A stretch of 64,000 nt of DNA from Cenococcum geophilum 1.58. Its lineage: Eukaryota; Ascomycota; Dothideomycetes; Gloniales; Gloniaceae. The DNA lies in the NCBI GenBank assembly GCA_001692895.1, contig KV748197.1, forward strand, positions 2,113,813-2,177,812, written 5' to 3'. Shown here piece by piece: positions 1-11,640 of this stretch. Below the pieces are notes generated by a model that was not told the origin of the DNA, did not search any database, and saw only the letters and a program-made list of their open reading frames with translations. Each line of letters begins with the position of its first letter. Within the stretch, counting starts at the first letter, position 1. A program made the position numbers and the translations under genes.

Positions 1-1
1 A

Positions 2-2375
2 TTCCAGCAGTATGCTACGGCTATAGCTATATTAATAAAAGCTGTTCCAGTTAAGGCGTATTAGTCTATTAGGCTTATTAAGCGAGCTTACCTAGCTCTA
101 CGGAGAGCTTACTAGATTATTACGGACGAATGTAAGAATATTTAAAAGGAACTAGCTTTATAGATGGTTGTAAAAGCCGTTAATAACACCGCTAGCCCTA
201 ACGGACTAGTACCTACCCTCTTAGTCTATAGAGCCTACCTAAGGATAAGCAACCTAGGCCCTCCTACCCTATCTATTATAGAACAAGCAGCTATAATACG
301 GAAGGCAATAGCCGAAATAGTTAAATTACGGGCTAAATAAGCTGTTAATAGCGCCCTATATTACCGTAACGGACCTAACACAACCTTAGTTTATGACCTT
401 CCGCTTAATTCTAAAGTCCTTATATAGCGTAAGAGCGGCAACTAGACTGGACCTTATTGTTTACTAGCTATAGAAGACGAAACGTGCTACGTATAACTTC
501 TTAGCAGACTAACTAACTTTAAAAGTATGTCTGTAAAACCCTACTTTCGGCCTAAAAATACTAATAACGTTAAGCCAGATAAGCTAGAAGCAACCGCTAA
601 ACTAGACAAACTAAAAGCGACCGCCAAATTAGACGAACTGGAAGCACCCTTACCTACCCTAGAAGTCCCCTAGAAACCTACGGAACCTACTAAACCTACT
701 ATAAAGCGCGGTTAAGGACGCCCCCAAAAGCACCCTATAACTAAGAACCCTATAATAGAGAATTACCTAACCTCTGTAGGAATATCCGCAAGGCAATCTC
801 CGCCTGCGGATATATTAGTTCTAGTATAGGAAACCCCTTTTACGGACTTATAACGCAAAGAGATTAACGAACTACTTAAAAAGGGCGTCTTTGCGGTTAT
901 AATGGAGAAAGACGTTCTACAAGGCGTCCGTATATTTAACTTACGCTTTATTAACAAAATTAAGCACCCTAGTACTAATAAAGCCTTTAAGAAATTAAGG
1001 CTTATTGTATAAGCTTATAATAACTAGGGAAAGAGTTTAGTCCTTATACAATCGCCTATAATTTAATAAGTTAGTTAACGGATTATACTTATACTTACGC
1101 CTGGATTATAGCAAATTAAACCCATAGCCCTTTACTTATGGGACATCTCACAAGCCTATATGCAGTTTAATATCTACCTAAGTAGGGACATCTTTATACG
1201 ACTACCCTATAAGCTTAACCTATAATTAGGAATAATTTTATAGGTCGTAAAACCTCTTTACGGAGTACTAAAAGCCGGAAACCATTGGTTTAAGATATAC
1301 TACTAGCATTATATTAATAAACTTAAAATGGAATAGTCGACCTATAACCCCTACCTCTTATACACCCCATTAAACGGCCTTAGTATTATTGGACTCTAAA
1401 CTAATAATACCCTCTTCCTAGCAGACTAAACCTTTGCGGATGCTAAAGAAACTAAACTATAAAAGGCAAAGTTCTTAGTAAAGCCATAAGAGCAGTTAAC
1501 TAAGTAGACTCCGATTAAGTTTAATAGAGGCTTAATTATATAAAAGGGCAACCTAATTAAGCTAACTTAGGAACGCTAAGCTTAAAACCTAAAGCCCGTT
1601 ATAGCAAAACCTATGGACCTTACTAGTTCCCGCAGAGAGACCCGTAAGACCGTAAATATAAAGAACTAATACGCTACATAGCGTGCAAGAGGCGCCTATA
1701 TTGCTATAGTCTGTTAACCTAAATCTGCCTACGATCTATCCTTTACGGCCCAGGCAGTAGACCCGTAAGAAGAAAATGTTAAATAGCTTAATAAGCGCAT
1801 CTAGTGGCAAATCAATAATGTAGCAAGGGGACTTACTTTTGTACTACTAGACCTGAATTTCCTTAGCCTACTAGTATTTACGGATGCCTCCTTTACTAAT
1901 AATAGGGACCTATTATCGCAAATCGGCTTCGTAATTATACTTATAGACTATAATTAGGACGCAAATATACTGCACTGGTCTTTAATTAAGTGTAAATAAG
2001 TAACCCATAGTATACTAGCCTCTAAACTATATGCACTAGCTTATAGCTTTAATATAGCAGTCGCAATTAAATTAACGGTCCAGAAGATTCTATAACTAAA
2101 GCAGTTACTACTGGTTTTATACACCGATTTAAAGTCCCTCTACAACTACCTAGTTAAACTAGGTACGACATAAGAAAAGAGGCTTATAGTCGACCTAATA
2201 TGCCTATATTAGGCCTACGAACGACGTGAAATTGCGAAGGTTAAATAGATCAGCAGTAGAGATAACCTAGTAAACGCTATAACTAAGGCAAAGCCGTGTT
2301 AAGCTCTTAAAACCCTAATTAACACGAATAAGCTTAACCTAAAGGTTATAGAATGGGTAGAGCGAGACTAATGGA
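2..2375 (+). pseudogene. Ty1/copia polyprotein, 3' part (element K): integrase C-terminus, RT, RNase H
   Basis: One plus-strand frame (starting at base 2) can be followed to about 2375. It is broken only by TAA/TAG codons at positions where Gln is expected. The first 650 bases read as the end of a copia integrase (NGPNTT, LPLNSKVLI, SVKPYF). A low-complexity linker follows with repeated KLEATAKLD-like units. RT runs from about 860 to 1640 (KPLYGVLKAGNHWFK). Its catalytic YxDD equivalent reads TNNTLFLAD at 1400-1420, so both Asp are now Asn. RNase H runs from about 1640 to 2370 (VFTDASFANN, ASKLYALAY, WVERD). The layout matches a copia polyprotein family common in Eurotiales-like fungi, recognised from memory of the motifs. 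The 5' half lies outside the window. Non-functional; mutations fit RIP. Confidence 0.85.
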
Positions 2376-2760
2376 GTATTTACGGTTCAGCTACGGCCCG
2401 TCGGAAGGCCGTATAGTGCATTTATGGCCCGTTAAAAGGCCGTACAGTTTATTTTACGGACCGTAAGCAGGACTTACGGCTAGCTTGGAGCACTATTTGG
2501 AAGGCAGCCTAGACGGCACCTTAGGGGAGATTTCCTATGTATTTTCCTTTATATTTTATGGTTTTATTAAAGCAATTACGGAGGCTATATATAGGTGGTT
2601 TTATTTTTTAAGTACCGCTAGTGTATAATTATAGCACCTATTGTACCAACCGCGTGCTTACGCGTTTAGTACACCAGGTACGCGTTTACGCGTTCAGTGC
2701 ACCAACCACTCGCTTACGCGTCTAGTACACTTATAAAGCACTAACTAATTAGGGGGGAGG
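2376..2760 (+). repeat. K element 3' untranslated tail with short direct repeats and polypurine tract
   Basis: This non-coding tail lies between the RNase H end and the LTR. Two sets of direct repeats are visible. One is a GGCCCGT..AAGGCCGTA motif, twice, at about 2395-2445. The other is three copies of a roughly 30-bp unit with a TTACGCGTYYAGTRCAC core at about 2645-2731. The tail ends in the purine run AGGGGGGAGG at 2751-2760, immediately before the LTR, which is the expected polypurine tract for plus-strand DNA priming. CpG is kept here better than in the coding part. Confidence 0.6.
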
Positions 2761-2938
2761 TGTATTAGTATATAGACCACGTAGTCTGCTTTATATAATC
2801 GACAGTCACCATCTAAACAAGCATACGATACTACATGTATTTCGTGCCCGTGGATACGACTCACTCGTGCTATTAAGTTAGTACGAACAGTAACGTAGAT
2901 AGTGCTTATATAGTTTTAATAAAGGCGCTTTATATATA
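2761..2938 (+). repeat. 3' LTR of K (interrupted by a MITE)
   Basis: It starts TGTATTAGTA directly after a polypurine tract, as a copia 3' LTR should. The partner LTR is outside the window, so the 3' boundary cannot be fixed. The sequence is cut at 2938 by a palindromic MITE inserted at a TA. The rest of the LTR may continue after 3366. Confidence 0.6.
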
Positions 2939-3364
2939 ACGTACACTATAAGCGAGCGGCCCACCCAAGCGAGCGGCCCATCTCAAAACTCACCAAAAAT
3001 TGGAAAAATCGCACCTTAATATCTCGACAACCACTTAATAATAATTAATGCAAATTTAATAGCGGCCTATTAATATAATAACTAGCTTATATAGGAAGTA
3101 TTGGAAATCCTATATAAGCGGAAGTAGGTTAAATAGAAAAAGTGAGGTAATTTCGCCCCTACTTTCCTATTTAACCTACTTCCACTTATATAAAGATTTT
3201 CAATACTTCTAATATAAGCTAGTTATTACATTAATAGGCCGCTATTAAATTTGCATTAATTATTATTAAGTGGTTGTCGAGATATTAAGGTGCGATTTTT
3301 CCAATTTTTGGTGGTTTTGAGATGGGCCGCTCGCTTGGGTGGGCCGCTCGCTTATAGTGTACGT
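2939..3364. mobile_element. 426-bp foldback MITE, TA target duplication (Tc1/mariner-Fot1/pogo-like)
   Basis: The two ends are inverted copies of each other over about 198 bp (2939-3136 against 3167-3364), leaving a spacer of about 30 bp. The whole element can fold into one hairpin. Ends are ACGTACACTATAAGCG, flanked by TA on both sides (2937-2938 and 3365-3366), the hallmark of Tc1/mariner superfamily insertion. The terminal repeat contains two direct copies of AAGCGAGCGGCCCA, as seen in the long TIRs of fungal pogo/Fot1-type elements. There is no transposase inside, so it depended on another element. It sits in the LTR of K. The arms differ at only a few positions. Confidence 0.85.
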
Positions 3365-3390
3365 TAAGTGATTTCTTCTAGTCCTTTTAG

Positions 3391-3864
3391 TTTCCTATTA
3401 ACCCTAATAGCTACCATATTTTTAAAAATAATAATCTTACGGCCTATATAGGCACTTATTACTTTAATAGGTCTAGTAAGGAACTTCTGCGTTATAATCG
3501 CTCTATTAGGGCCGCTTTAGCTAAACACGGCGTTACTAAGGCATCTTCTAGCTCTGTTGCCTTTAGTGCCTTATTTAATGCTCCTATACCCTATCTATCT
3601 TTATTTAGCAGCAAATGGCGCTATAAGACTACACCTAAACGTAAGCGGTTTAAAATTAACCTTAATTCTTCCGAAAAGGACCTTCCTAGAGTTAATAAGG
3701 TAATTGCAACTAAGGTGCCCCGTTTTAGTACTATAAAGATCCGTTTTAGCTCTTTAGCTAAATTTAGCTCTTTTTTTATTATTTTATTTTTATATCCTTT
3801 GTATTATACTACGTACAATACTACATATACAGCCTTTGGCTATAGTGCTATAGTTCTATATATA
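3391..3864 (+). pseudogene. Stop-free 158-codon frame without ATG, unrecognised
   Basis: The frame after the TAG at 3388 is open for 158 codons to the TAA at 3865, unusually long here. It has no ATG at its head. The translation has a plausible composition, with basic stretches such as TTPKRKRFKI, then a hydrophobic end that overlaps the tail of the neighbouring L1 element from 3771. Only about 126 codons are therefore independent of L1. It could be a fragment of a host gene or of a transposon protein. No domain recognised. Confidence 0.3.
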
Positions 3865-3999
3865 TAAATTCTTTCTAGGCAGCTTAATATATACTAGTAG
3901 CTATATACTAGTAGTTTATAAACCCCTAAACTAGGAGTTTATAGTTCTTTAGTAAAACACCAAGTTACTATAACTACTAGGGAATAAGAAAACGGTAGG
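3771..3999 (-). mobile_element. L1, 3' end of a poly(A)-tailed gag-like retroelement (minus strand)
   Basis: The reverse complement matches the last roughly 230 bases of L2 (13380-13610), including the run past TATAATACAA into the A-rich tail. The tail is seen here as T-rich sequence at 3771-3797, now interrupted by other bases. The copy continues at 10778 after the V insertion, which duplicated AAAAC (4000-4004 and 10773-10777). Confidence 0.75.
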
Positions 4000-4004
4000 A
4001 AAAC

Positions 4005-4197
4005 TGTTATAGAACAGGGGCAGTGGCTATAGAGCGTATGTATTTAAGGAGTTTACAAGACGTTATACGATTAATTGTAAGGGTTAAGGGCGTAAGAAGG
4101 TGATATACCTACGCGTAGCTGATATAAGCTGTACGTAAGGTATATGTAAGAGTATAGGGCTCTCCTATAGAGGCCCCTACGGTAGGGTTCTATAATA
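4005..4197 (-). repeat. V 3' LTR
   Basis: 193 bp, matching 10580-10772. Its outer end is TGTTATAGAAC and its inner end ..TTCTATAATA, where the partner keeps ..TTCCGTAACA. The differences are C-to-T/G-to-A transitions. It contains a short inverted repeat around GGGCTCTCCTATAGAGGCCCC. Confidence 0.92.
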
Positions 4198-4216
4198 CTA
4201 CCCCCCCTCCTATAGA
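4198..4216 (-). promoter_or_regulatory. V polypurine tract
   Basis: On the minus strand a G-rich purine run (GGAGGGGGG) lies directly against the 3' LTR, the primer site for second-strand synthesis. Confidence 0.7.
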
Positions 4217-4361
4217 GGCGGAGCTCCGGCAATACTGTGATTACTATATATATATAAAAGGGACACTTAAGGTATAAAAAAGAAGAAAGGGGGGTATTAC
4301 TAAAGGCTTAAAATAACGTTATGTAATAAGGCTTGGCATTTAAAAATCCGATTAATTAGAT

Positions 4362-4384
4362 AACTTTAACCGCTGGTTAAAGTT
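4362..4384. repeat. Chromovirus 3' palindrome, V copy
   Basis: A 23-bp inverted repeat with arms AACTTTAACC and GGTTAAAGTT. It lies between the chromodomain end and the polypurine tract and is followed by a TTCCTAGACATCTT-like flank. The same palindrome recurs at 24130, 39195, 44700 and 58894. Confidence 0.8.
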
Positions 4385-4559
4385 CCTAGACATCTTAATA
4401 ATATTCTAGTTACGTAATCGCACTTTACCGCAATCTAACGGCAATCTAATAGCAATTTGCCCTTACGTGGTAATATATAACGGTTTAACTCTATAAGGGC
4501 TTCTATAGAGGATTAGGTATAAAATCTCTACTTAGGCCCAGTTTCTATAGGTTTACGTA

Positions 4560-6200
4560 GTAAAAGTCGCTAATTAGATCCTTTATATTTTTAAAGTCTT
4601 CTTATAGTTACTATTCTAGCTAATCTATATTAAATTCTATATATATAGCTCTATAATAGAGCCGTCGTTCTCTGCCTTTACTAAAGTATTTAGAGTTAAT
4701 AATTTATTTAACGGTTTACTTCTTATAGTTCTCGTTTTTATTCTTATCTTAGATTAGTACTAATAGGGGTTTAGGCTAATAGAGGTATAGTAACTATAGG
4801 TAAAATACGGGCTATATCCCACGGGTGGCTAGGGTAGGTAACAGTTATAGCTTATATATAGCTCCCCTATTAATAACTTATTTAATTAGATAAGGGCTAA
4901 GGTTCTTATAATTAAGTGACTTTATAGGCCTCTGTGTAGAGATATTATGTATATTTAGCCATACCTAGTTACCAACACGCATCTTTAATAGTGGCGTTCT
5001 ATAACGGTTGGCAAAGTAGACCTACTTTACTTAAGCTTAGGCCATTTCTCCCTTATAGTAGTTAAATAGATTTTTTATATAGTTTATATACTAGTCGGCA
5101 AGTAGCATCTTAAGGCGTTTTTTATATAGCAGTTTCTTATTAATAGGTTCTAGTAGCTCTATACTAGATTAGGGGTAATAACCCTTATTTACAAAGAACG
5201 GGGTAAGTCCTATAGTAGTTAAGACGTAGTTATTTACTACGAATTTACCTAGTAGGAGGTAATTTATTTAATTATCTTAACTATAGGCAACTACCTATTA
5301 TAGGTACGCTTTTATACTAGTATTAGCGTTTTCCGGTTACCTAGTAGTTTTATAGTAAAAGGATATAGATATCTTAACGGAACTGCTAAGGCGTTAATAG
5401 ATTCGTCTCTATATATCGGAGTTAAATTATATACCTTAGTCGGACGTAATTAAGTTAGGTAACCTATATAGTCGGTAAACTTTATAGAGGAAGGTATTAG
5501 TAATATTACTAATAGCTACGCCTTTAGTTAGGATATAGTGGCGCTCTTTTATAAGTTAGTATATTATTATAAGGATATTCTTATAGGTACGGCCGTGTTA
5601 TTTATANGGTAGTAGNTTAATAANNAAATCTATNGCGATATNTGCCTATNNTTATATANGTACTAGTAGAGGGTATAGTAGTCCTTAGTACTTTATATTA
5701 AAGGCCTTAGCGCGCTTATAACTATAATAGGCGCCTATAAAGCGTTTAACTAAGTCTATTAATTTTAGCTAGAAGTAGTATCGGCTAAAAAGCTTATATA
5801 TTCCTCCTCTGCCTAGGCAGCCGCTTAATTAGAGGTTATAGGCCATTTAAATTAGCTGCCGTTGTAGATTTTCTAAGTTAGGGATAAATAGGCGGCCTCT
5901 ATAGTAGAGCCTGTTTTCTTTTACTTCTAAGGCTGCTATATTAATCTAGCCTAAGCTTTAGAGGTTAATAGGTAGCGTATAGGCGCTAGCGGTCTTTGCG
6001 GTAATAAGTTAATATAGTAATAGGTTAACAGAGGTATTATATACCATAGTAATAAGCTTATTAATTTTAGGAGGTAACTCTAGTTCTATAGTATAAAGTT
6101 AAGGTATAGTTAGCTTTATTATAGGTAGTATACCTAGGGCCAAATTTTGTACTTTTAGGATTGTTTATTATTGGAACTAATTATAAGGGTTATCTTTAGA
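4560..6200 (-). pseudogene. V integrase and chromodomain remnant
   Basis: Read on the minus strand. The integrase zinc-finger side is near 6000-5800, and the catalytic core is near 5700-5400. The second catalytic Asp region reads ITSNQG where ITSDRG is expected. The chromodomain end lies near 4700-4560, with FKNIKDLISDFY resembling the FKNAPELIxxFH close of chromoviral chromodomains. Several N bases lie at 5607-5659. Stops are TAA/TAG. The chromodomain would direct integration to methylated-histone chromatin, consistent with the nested setting. Confidence 0.75.
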
Positions 6201-6279
6201 TTAAGGAAGGTCTTATAAGCGGCGTATTAAGCTATTAAGTTTAGTACTTTATACTCCTAGTCTATATATAATTTTAATG

Positions 6280-7480
6280 TTAAAACTAGAGAGGAACTCG
6301 TTTTAATATACTTAGCATTAGTTTAGCTACTTTATAGTTATAAAGTACTTAAGGTTATAATAGTCTATAAGGACTTTAGTTGGCTAGTTAAGCTCTACTA
6401 AGGAGAGTTCTAGTTAGAATTCTTTAAACGCTTATATAATTGCAAGGAGTTCTTTATTATGGATTTTATAGTTATACTCTTATAATATAAGCTTAGATAA
6501 GTAGAATGCGACTAGGTAAAGAAGACTGTTATTACCTATTTAGGAGAGGACGCCTATATTAACGTAGTTTAAGAAGTTAGTTTTAAAATAGAGTTATTCT
6601 CCTAGTATAAAGTAAGCTAGGATAAGTGCTTTAGTAAAGGCATTTTTAAGGTCTTAGAACGCCTTCTTATATTTAGGCGTCTAAGTAAAGTATAGGTACG
6701 TTTTTCTTCCTTTTATAGAAAGGCCCTTTATTTACATTATTGCTATAAGTAGTACTACTATACCTAAGAAGTTGCATATAAATTTCCAATAGAAGTTAGC
6801 AAAGCTAAGGAAGGCTTATACGTCCTAAATATAGTTAGGGGCTTGCTATTTAGTAATTATATATACCTTCTCGTCCATACGGACACCTTTAGTAGTAATA
6901 ATTAGTTTAAGGTATTTTACTTCTATAACTAAGAATTCGCATTTCTTTAAATTAATATAAAGTCCTATGTCCCTAAGGCGCTATAGGACCTTTTAAACGT
7001 ATTTAGTGTACTTAAAAGGGTTATTATTATAAATAAGTATATTATCCAGGTACGCAGAGTAGAAGTCGTTAAGGTAGTCCTATAAGGCGTTATTAATATA
7101 GCTTTAAAAGGTGCCTAGGCCGTTATATACGCTAAAGGGCATAATAGTATATTTAAATTAGCTAAAGCGCAATATAAATGCGGTTTTCTATTTATTACCT
7201 TTCCGTATTTAGAGATAGTTAAAGGCGGCAATAATATTAAGCTTAGTATAGATTTTAGCTTAACTAAGCCGCTTAAGGGTCTTACGTATAAGCGGTACTA
7301 GGTATTAGTTTTTAATTGTAATAGTGTTAAGTCCTTTATAGTTAACGCAGAATTAAATACCTCCTTCTAGCTTCTTAGTAAGAAGGATAGGGGCGGCTGC
7401 TAGTAATATACTAAGACGAATAAATCCTTTATTAAGGTGCTCGTTAATATTTTTTTTATAACTAGAAGTTTATCTTTTAA
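6280..7480 (-). pseudogene. V reverse transcriptase and RNase H remnant
   Basis: Minus strand. RT is recognised by KTAFxxRFxxFxYxxMPF near 7200-7130 and by the catalytic motif at 7041-7052, which reads YLDN instead of YLDD. GAT-to-AAT is a TpG-to-TpA change, as RIP makes. RNase H follows toward 6300. Many in-frame TAA/TAG. Not functional. Confidence 0.82.
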
Positions 7481-9028
7481 TATTAAATAGGGTCTCTTAT
7501 AAGGTAGCATTTTTCCTTATTTAATATTAATGGTATAGTTATTAGGTTAATATAGGGGGAGTATATCTACGCCCTTTTATAAGCATATATTGGTAAAGTT
7601 ATAGTACCTCTTAGGGAGGAGCTTACGGAGTTCTTTATTAGTAAGTCCTTTTTTAAACTTTATAAACTTCTTAAAGTTTAAAGGTAAAAGTCTGTAGAGT
7701 TCTATAGGGGCGTTATCTTTTAAAAGGTTAACTATATCTACCCTATTACTATAGAGGACGTAGTTTTATTCTTTATTAAACTTATATAGTTATAATCGGG
7801 AAGCTATAGTAACGGTTTAGCCTTTCCTATATACTATACAGTAGAAGGCTAGGGCACTTATATAGTGGTAGTTAGTTATAAATAGGGTAATAAGGGGATT
7901 CTTAGGTTAATATCTTAGGGAGTAAATAGAGGTGGCTAGGCTATGCCCTAGGCAAGTCTCTCTATAGTATTTAGAGTTAAAGGTTATTTCTCTCTTCTTC
8001 TAGTTAATGGCGGGGTTATATTATTTAAGCTAGTTTATTCTAAGGATAATAGGGTAATTAGTAAGTAGTATAATATAGACCTAGAGTTCTTTTAAGTGCC
8101 TATTTATATCTAGGTGGAGTTATACTATATAGGGAATCTTCTATATAGTATAACTATTATTAGTAAGTTATAGGGCATAGGCTTTAATAAGGGGTAAGGT
8201 AAGTAGGTTATAAGTATATACAAACCAAGTATTTATAAATTTATTAGTAGCTCTATAATTAATTATAGAACGGCTTTTATATTATTTTTTAGTAGTAGTT
8301 CCTATTATAGATAAAACTATCTATTTCCGTTTATTTATTTTTACTAAGTTATCTATTAAGTAAGCTAATATATAGATCCCTTTATTATTAGGGCGTCTTA
8401 ACTTATAACTTAGAGCTAGGACTTAGCGTTTTCCGCTTTTATATTTAACTCTACCGCTATTACTGCGTTTTTATTTTATATAGTAGTAGTATATAGTAAT
8501 ATATTTAGTATTTAGGGTATTAGGCTAAGTATTAGGCGGCAGCTACTAAACCTAGCTATTAGGTAGTTTAGGTTATTATAATAGCAGCCTTCTTAATGGT
8601 ATCTATAGTAGCGTCCTAGTTTCTAAAGTAGCTCGCGCTCTCTATTTAGGAGTTTTTACGGAAAGGTTAGTATAGAGAGGTTAATATTAGCTCTAGTAGT
8701 ATTTAAGGTAGTAGGTATTAGTGGCTTAGTATATATAGGTTTAATGGGTCCAGAGGGCTTCTATAGGGAGATCTTTAGGTAAAGGTTAGTAATAGCAATC
8801 TGGTTTAGTTATTATTTAATCTTCTATAAGGCTGCTACCATATTATAAATATTATTGTAGTTATAGCTAGCGGCTACGTAACTAAGGCGATAAGTGACTT
8901 TTTTAAGGAGATTTTTCTAGTCTTTAGTATCGTCTTAGGTAAGGGCTCCGGTATATATCTAGAATTTAATATAGAACTTATTAAATAATTTAGTAAGGCT
9001 TATCTTTAGGGCATATAATTTAGCTCAG

Positions 9029-9272
9029 TGTTACGGAAGTAGGCACGAGCTGGAATACAATATACTAAATAGGGTAGTAATTAAAGAAGGCTATGTACGC
9101 GTAACTATGCGTAGTTAATATAAAGACATTTAGATGCAGAAACAGAACAGGTTAGGTACGGGTATAAATAAAAGTTGTAGGGGAACGTGCGTAGGTGTCT
9201 CGGGACGAACGTAAGCACGGGTTAAGAACGTCAAAACGCGCAGAGACGTGAGAGCGTGTAAGTCCCGTGACA
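9029..9272. mobile_element. Solo LTR, 244 bp, inserted in V gag
   Basis: It starts TGTTACGGAAG and ends CCCGTGACA. The flanks CTCAG (9024-9028) and CTCGG (9273-9277) are a 5-bp target duplication differing by one transition. It is GC-richer than V and keeps CpG and CpA, so it is younger or escaped RIP. No internal element sequence is present. It is best read as the product of LTR-LTR recombination. Confidence 0.8.
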
Positions 9273-10191
9273 CTCGGTTAGTAGCTAGTAGGTTATAGTC
9301 GCGGTATATTAGGTTAAGATTATTAAAGACTTTTTTAGTAAAACTACTACTTTTAGGGGCTACTAGTCTCCTATTAGGCGAAGAGTCTATTAAATAGTGT
9401 ACCCTTTATTCGCCTAATAATATAGCTAATCTTAATATCTTCTATAGAAAAAAGGTAGGCGCTCTAAGTTAGTTTTTCGCGGATTTATATCTTTTAATAG
9501 CTATATTTCTTAAAGTCTCCCTAAAAGACTAGGGGATTAGGATAGCATATATTAGACCTTATAGTAGTAGTTTAGGTCTAATTATTATAGCTTTTATTAT
9601 CACTACTTTAGTAGGGGTTCCTATTAGGTAAAGCTACTTAGTGCTAACCCTCTATTAAATATTAAGTAGGTGAAGTTACCGGGGGCGTAGAGACTTGGGT
9701 GGCGTTATATATAGTAAAGAGGTATCTAGTGTTATTATAAATATGCTTATTAAGCTAAGATTATAGGTATTTAATTATGCCTTCTTTTTTAGTAACTATA
9801 GCAATTAGTATAATCTTATTCTTCTTTAACTGTTAAACGTCGCGTTTAAACACAAGGAGGTTATTTTCGGTTTCTTAATATATATTATCGGTGAGCGCTT
9901 TATAAGCTTATAGGTCTTAAATAATATTATAATCTTAGGTAGTATATATCTTAGCTTATATAAGCTTTAGGTAGTAGTTTTATAAAAGGCGGTAGTATTT
10001 ATTAGGGTTTTGTGCTACTATTTTTATAAACGTCTTAACGTCTTATATTTTAATTTTAATAGGTAGTAGCCCTTTTATTTGCTTATCCGTAATTATACAG
10101 TTAATAAAAGATAAGATATTATTAGTGTTTATCTCCTTAGGGGTTAAGGCTAGGGCTAATAAATTAAATTCTTCTAGGATTAATTAGTGTT

Positions 10192-10374
10192 TGTCACAGT
10201 ACGTGCCGACTGTCAAGGTACGAGGTACGAGGTAACTGTATATCATTGACAAACGATGTCGTGTGAGGAGCTATGTAGGAGGTGAGGCGGTATATATGTC
10301 GCTTAGGGGTTAGGTCCGTGCTCATACATACGCGTACACAAGCCATAATAACGCGTCAGGTCAGTGCCGTAACA
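10192..10374. mobile_element. Solo LTR, 183 bp, inserted in V gag
   Basis: It starts TGTCACAGTACG and ends GTGCCGTAACA. Flanks are GTGTT (10187-10191) and GTATT (10375-10379), a 5-bp duplication with one TG-to-TA change. Its composition is less AT-rich than the surrounding V sequence. Confidence 0.8.
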
Positions 10375-10579
10375 GTATTATAGGTTAAGTATAGGTATTA
10401 GATTATTCTTTAGGTTTAATATAATAGCTAGTAAGAAATATTGTCTTACTATTATAGGTTCCTTAGAAGTATAAAGTAAGATAATTTATAAACACGCTGC
10501 TTTTAGTAACGCCTATAGTATTATAGAGATATAGAATTGGTTATAGGCTAAATGTTAGTAGTAAAAAGGCGTAACGTAA

Positions 10580-10772
10580 TATTATAGAACGGGAGTAGTG
10601 GCTATAGAGCGTATGTATTCGAGGAGTCTATAAGACGTTACGTGATCAATTGTAAGGGTTAAGGGCGTAAGGAGGTAATATACCTACACGTAGTTAATAT
10701 AAGCTATATATAAGGTGTATATAAAAGCACGGGGCTCTCCTATAGAGGCCCCTACGGTAGGGTTCCGTAACA
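10580..10772 (-). repeat. V 5' LTR
   Basis: 193 bp, partner of 4005-4197. It ends TTCCGTAACA, followed by the target duplication AAAAC. Its left edge TATTATAG is the RIPped form of TGTTATAG. Confidence 0.92.
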
Positions 10773-10777
10773 AAAAC

Positions 10778-11170
10778 CTATAAGAAATCCTAACACCTGT
10801 CCTTACCCTTTTGCAATTTATTTCTATTTTTTTACTCTCTACTATCCTTTTAAGAGCCTAGTAGGAGTTACCTCCTTTTAGAATCCTATTAATTTTATTC
10901 TTCTATAAAATCTTCTACGCTAGTACTATCTACTAGCTTACTGCTTTAAGAACCTCGCAGTCTTTACTATTAGTAAAGTGTTTTTCCTTACAATTAATAT
11001 AAAGAGGGGTAGTGTGTTTATAAGGCTTGCCTATTACCATATAGGTAAAATAGTAGTGGTCTTTAGATAAATATACAGCCGTATAGATAGGTAGTTATAT
11101 ATTAACTAGTAATATAGTAGAGTTTAATATATCTACTTATCTAGGCCTCTACCCTAGTTTTCTAGTACTT
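10778..11170 (-). mobile_element. L1 continued, gag-like zinc-knuckle part (minus strand)
   Basis: The reverse complement matches L2 from about 13380 back to about 13000, covering the Cys/His-rich segment. Homology fades near 11170, so this copy appears 5'-truncated, as is usual for target-primed non-LTR retroelements. More strongly mutated than L2. Confidence 0.65.
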
Positions 11171-11640
11171 TAATCCTAGTCTATAAGTAGTTAGCTGCTA
11201 CTACCTAATATAGGGATTCTTATTAGTTCTTTTAGATATCTTATAATGGGATTGGCCTAAGTACTAGTCCGCCCCCCCGCGGTCTATATAAGAGTTTCTT
11301 CCTAAAGTTAGTACGCTTTTATATAGCTTAGGAGCCTTCTATAGCCTCTAGTTTTACACTTCTCTTTATTATTTCCGCTAGTGTAGGCATAAGCTACTAT
11401 TTATAGGGGTTGCAACTCTCGTCTTATATGCCTACTAGTATAGTCCTATAAGGGCGTTATAGCTACATCTTATAATATTGCTAGGTATACCTTTTATAGT
11501 TAAGGCCTAACCTTCACCGCACATGCAACCTTACCAAAAGGTAGCGCCACACTCTAAAACTTACGCATACCCATCTTACCATCAAAAACAATTGATTTTC
11601 CAACTTTCAAGACCTAATTCCTACCGCCTAGCGAGCTAGA
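11171..11640. other. Unassigned spacer between the L1 and L2 copies
   Basis: AT-rich sequence with no readable frame and no repeat shared with the neighbours that could be found by eye. It contains a short C/G block (CCGCCCCCCCGCGG) at about 11271. Confidence 0.4.

Larger units (their letters stand above)
8180..10579 (-). pseudogene. V gag and protease remnant (with two solo LTRs inside)
   Basis: Minus strand. A retropepsin-like site near 8280-8225 reads INYRATNKFIN where a DxGATNKFIN motif is expected, so the catalytic Asp and Gly are both altered by G-to-A changes. The remainder toward the 5' LTR is gag-like but diverged. It is interrupted by solo LTRs at 9029-9272 and 10192-10374. Confidence 0.6.
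4005..10772 (-). mobile_element. Chromovirus V (Ty3/gypsy LTR retrotransposon, minus strand)
   Basis: A complete element bounded by 193-bp LTRs with a perfect 5-bp target duplication AAAAC (4000-4004, 10773-10777). It is inserted in L1. The polypurine tract beside the left LTR (CCCCCCTCC on the plus strand) and the direction of the frames put it on the minus strand. Order along the minus strand: gag, protease, RT, RNase H, integrase, chromodomain. Two solo LTRs were later inserted in the gag half. Removing them gives about 6.33 kb, normal for a fungal chromovirus. Heavily RIP-mutated. Confidence 0.92.

Noticed and set aside
763-957. 64-codon minus-strand open frame
   Set aside because: Antisense to the clear copia frame of K. 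Shadow frame.
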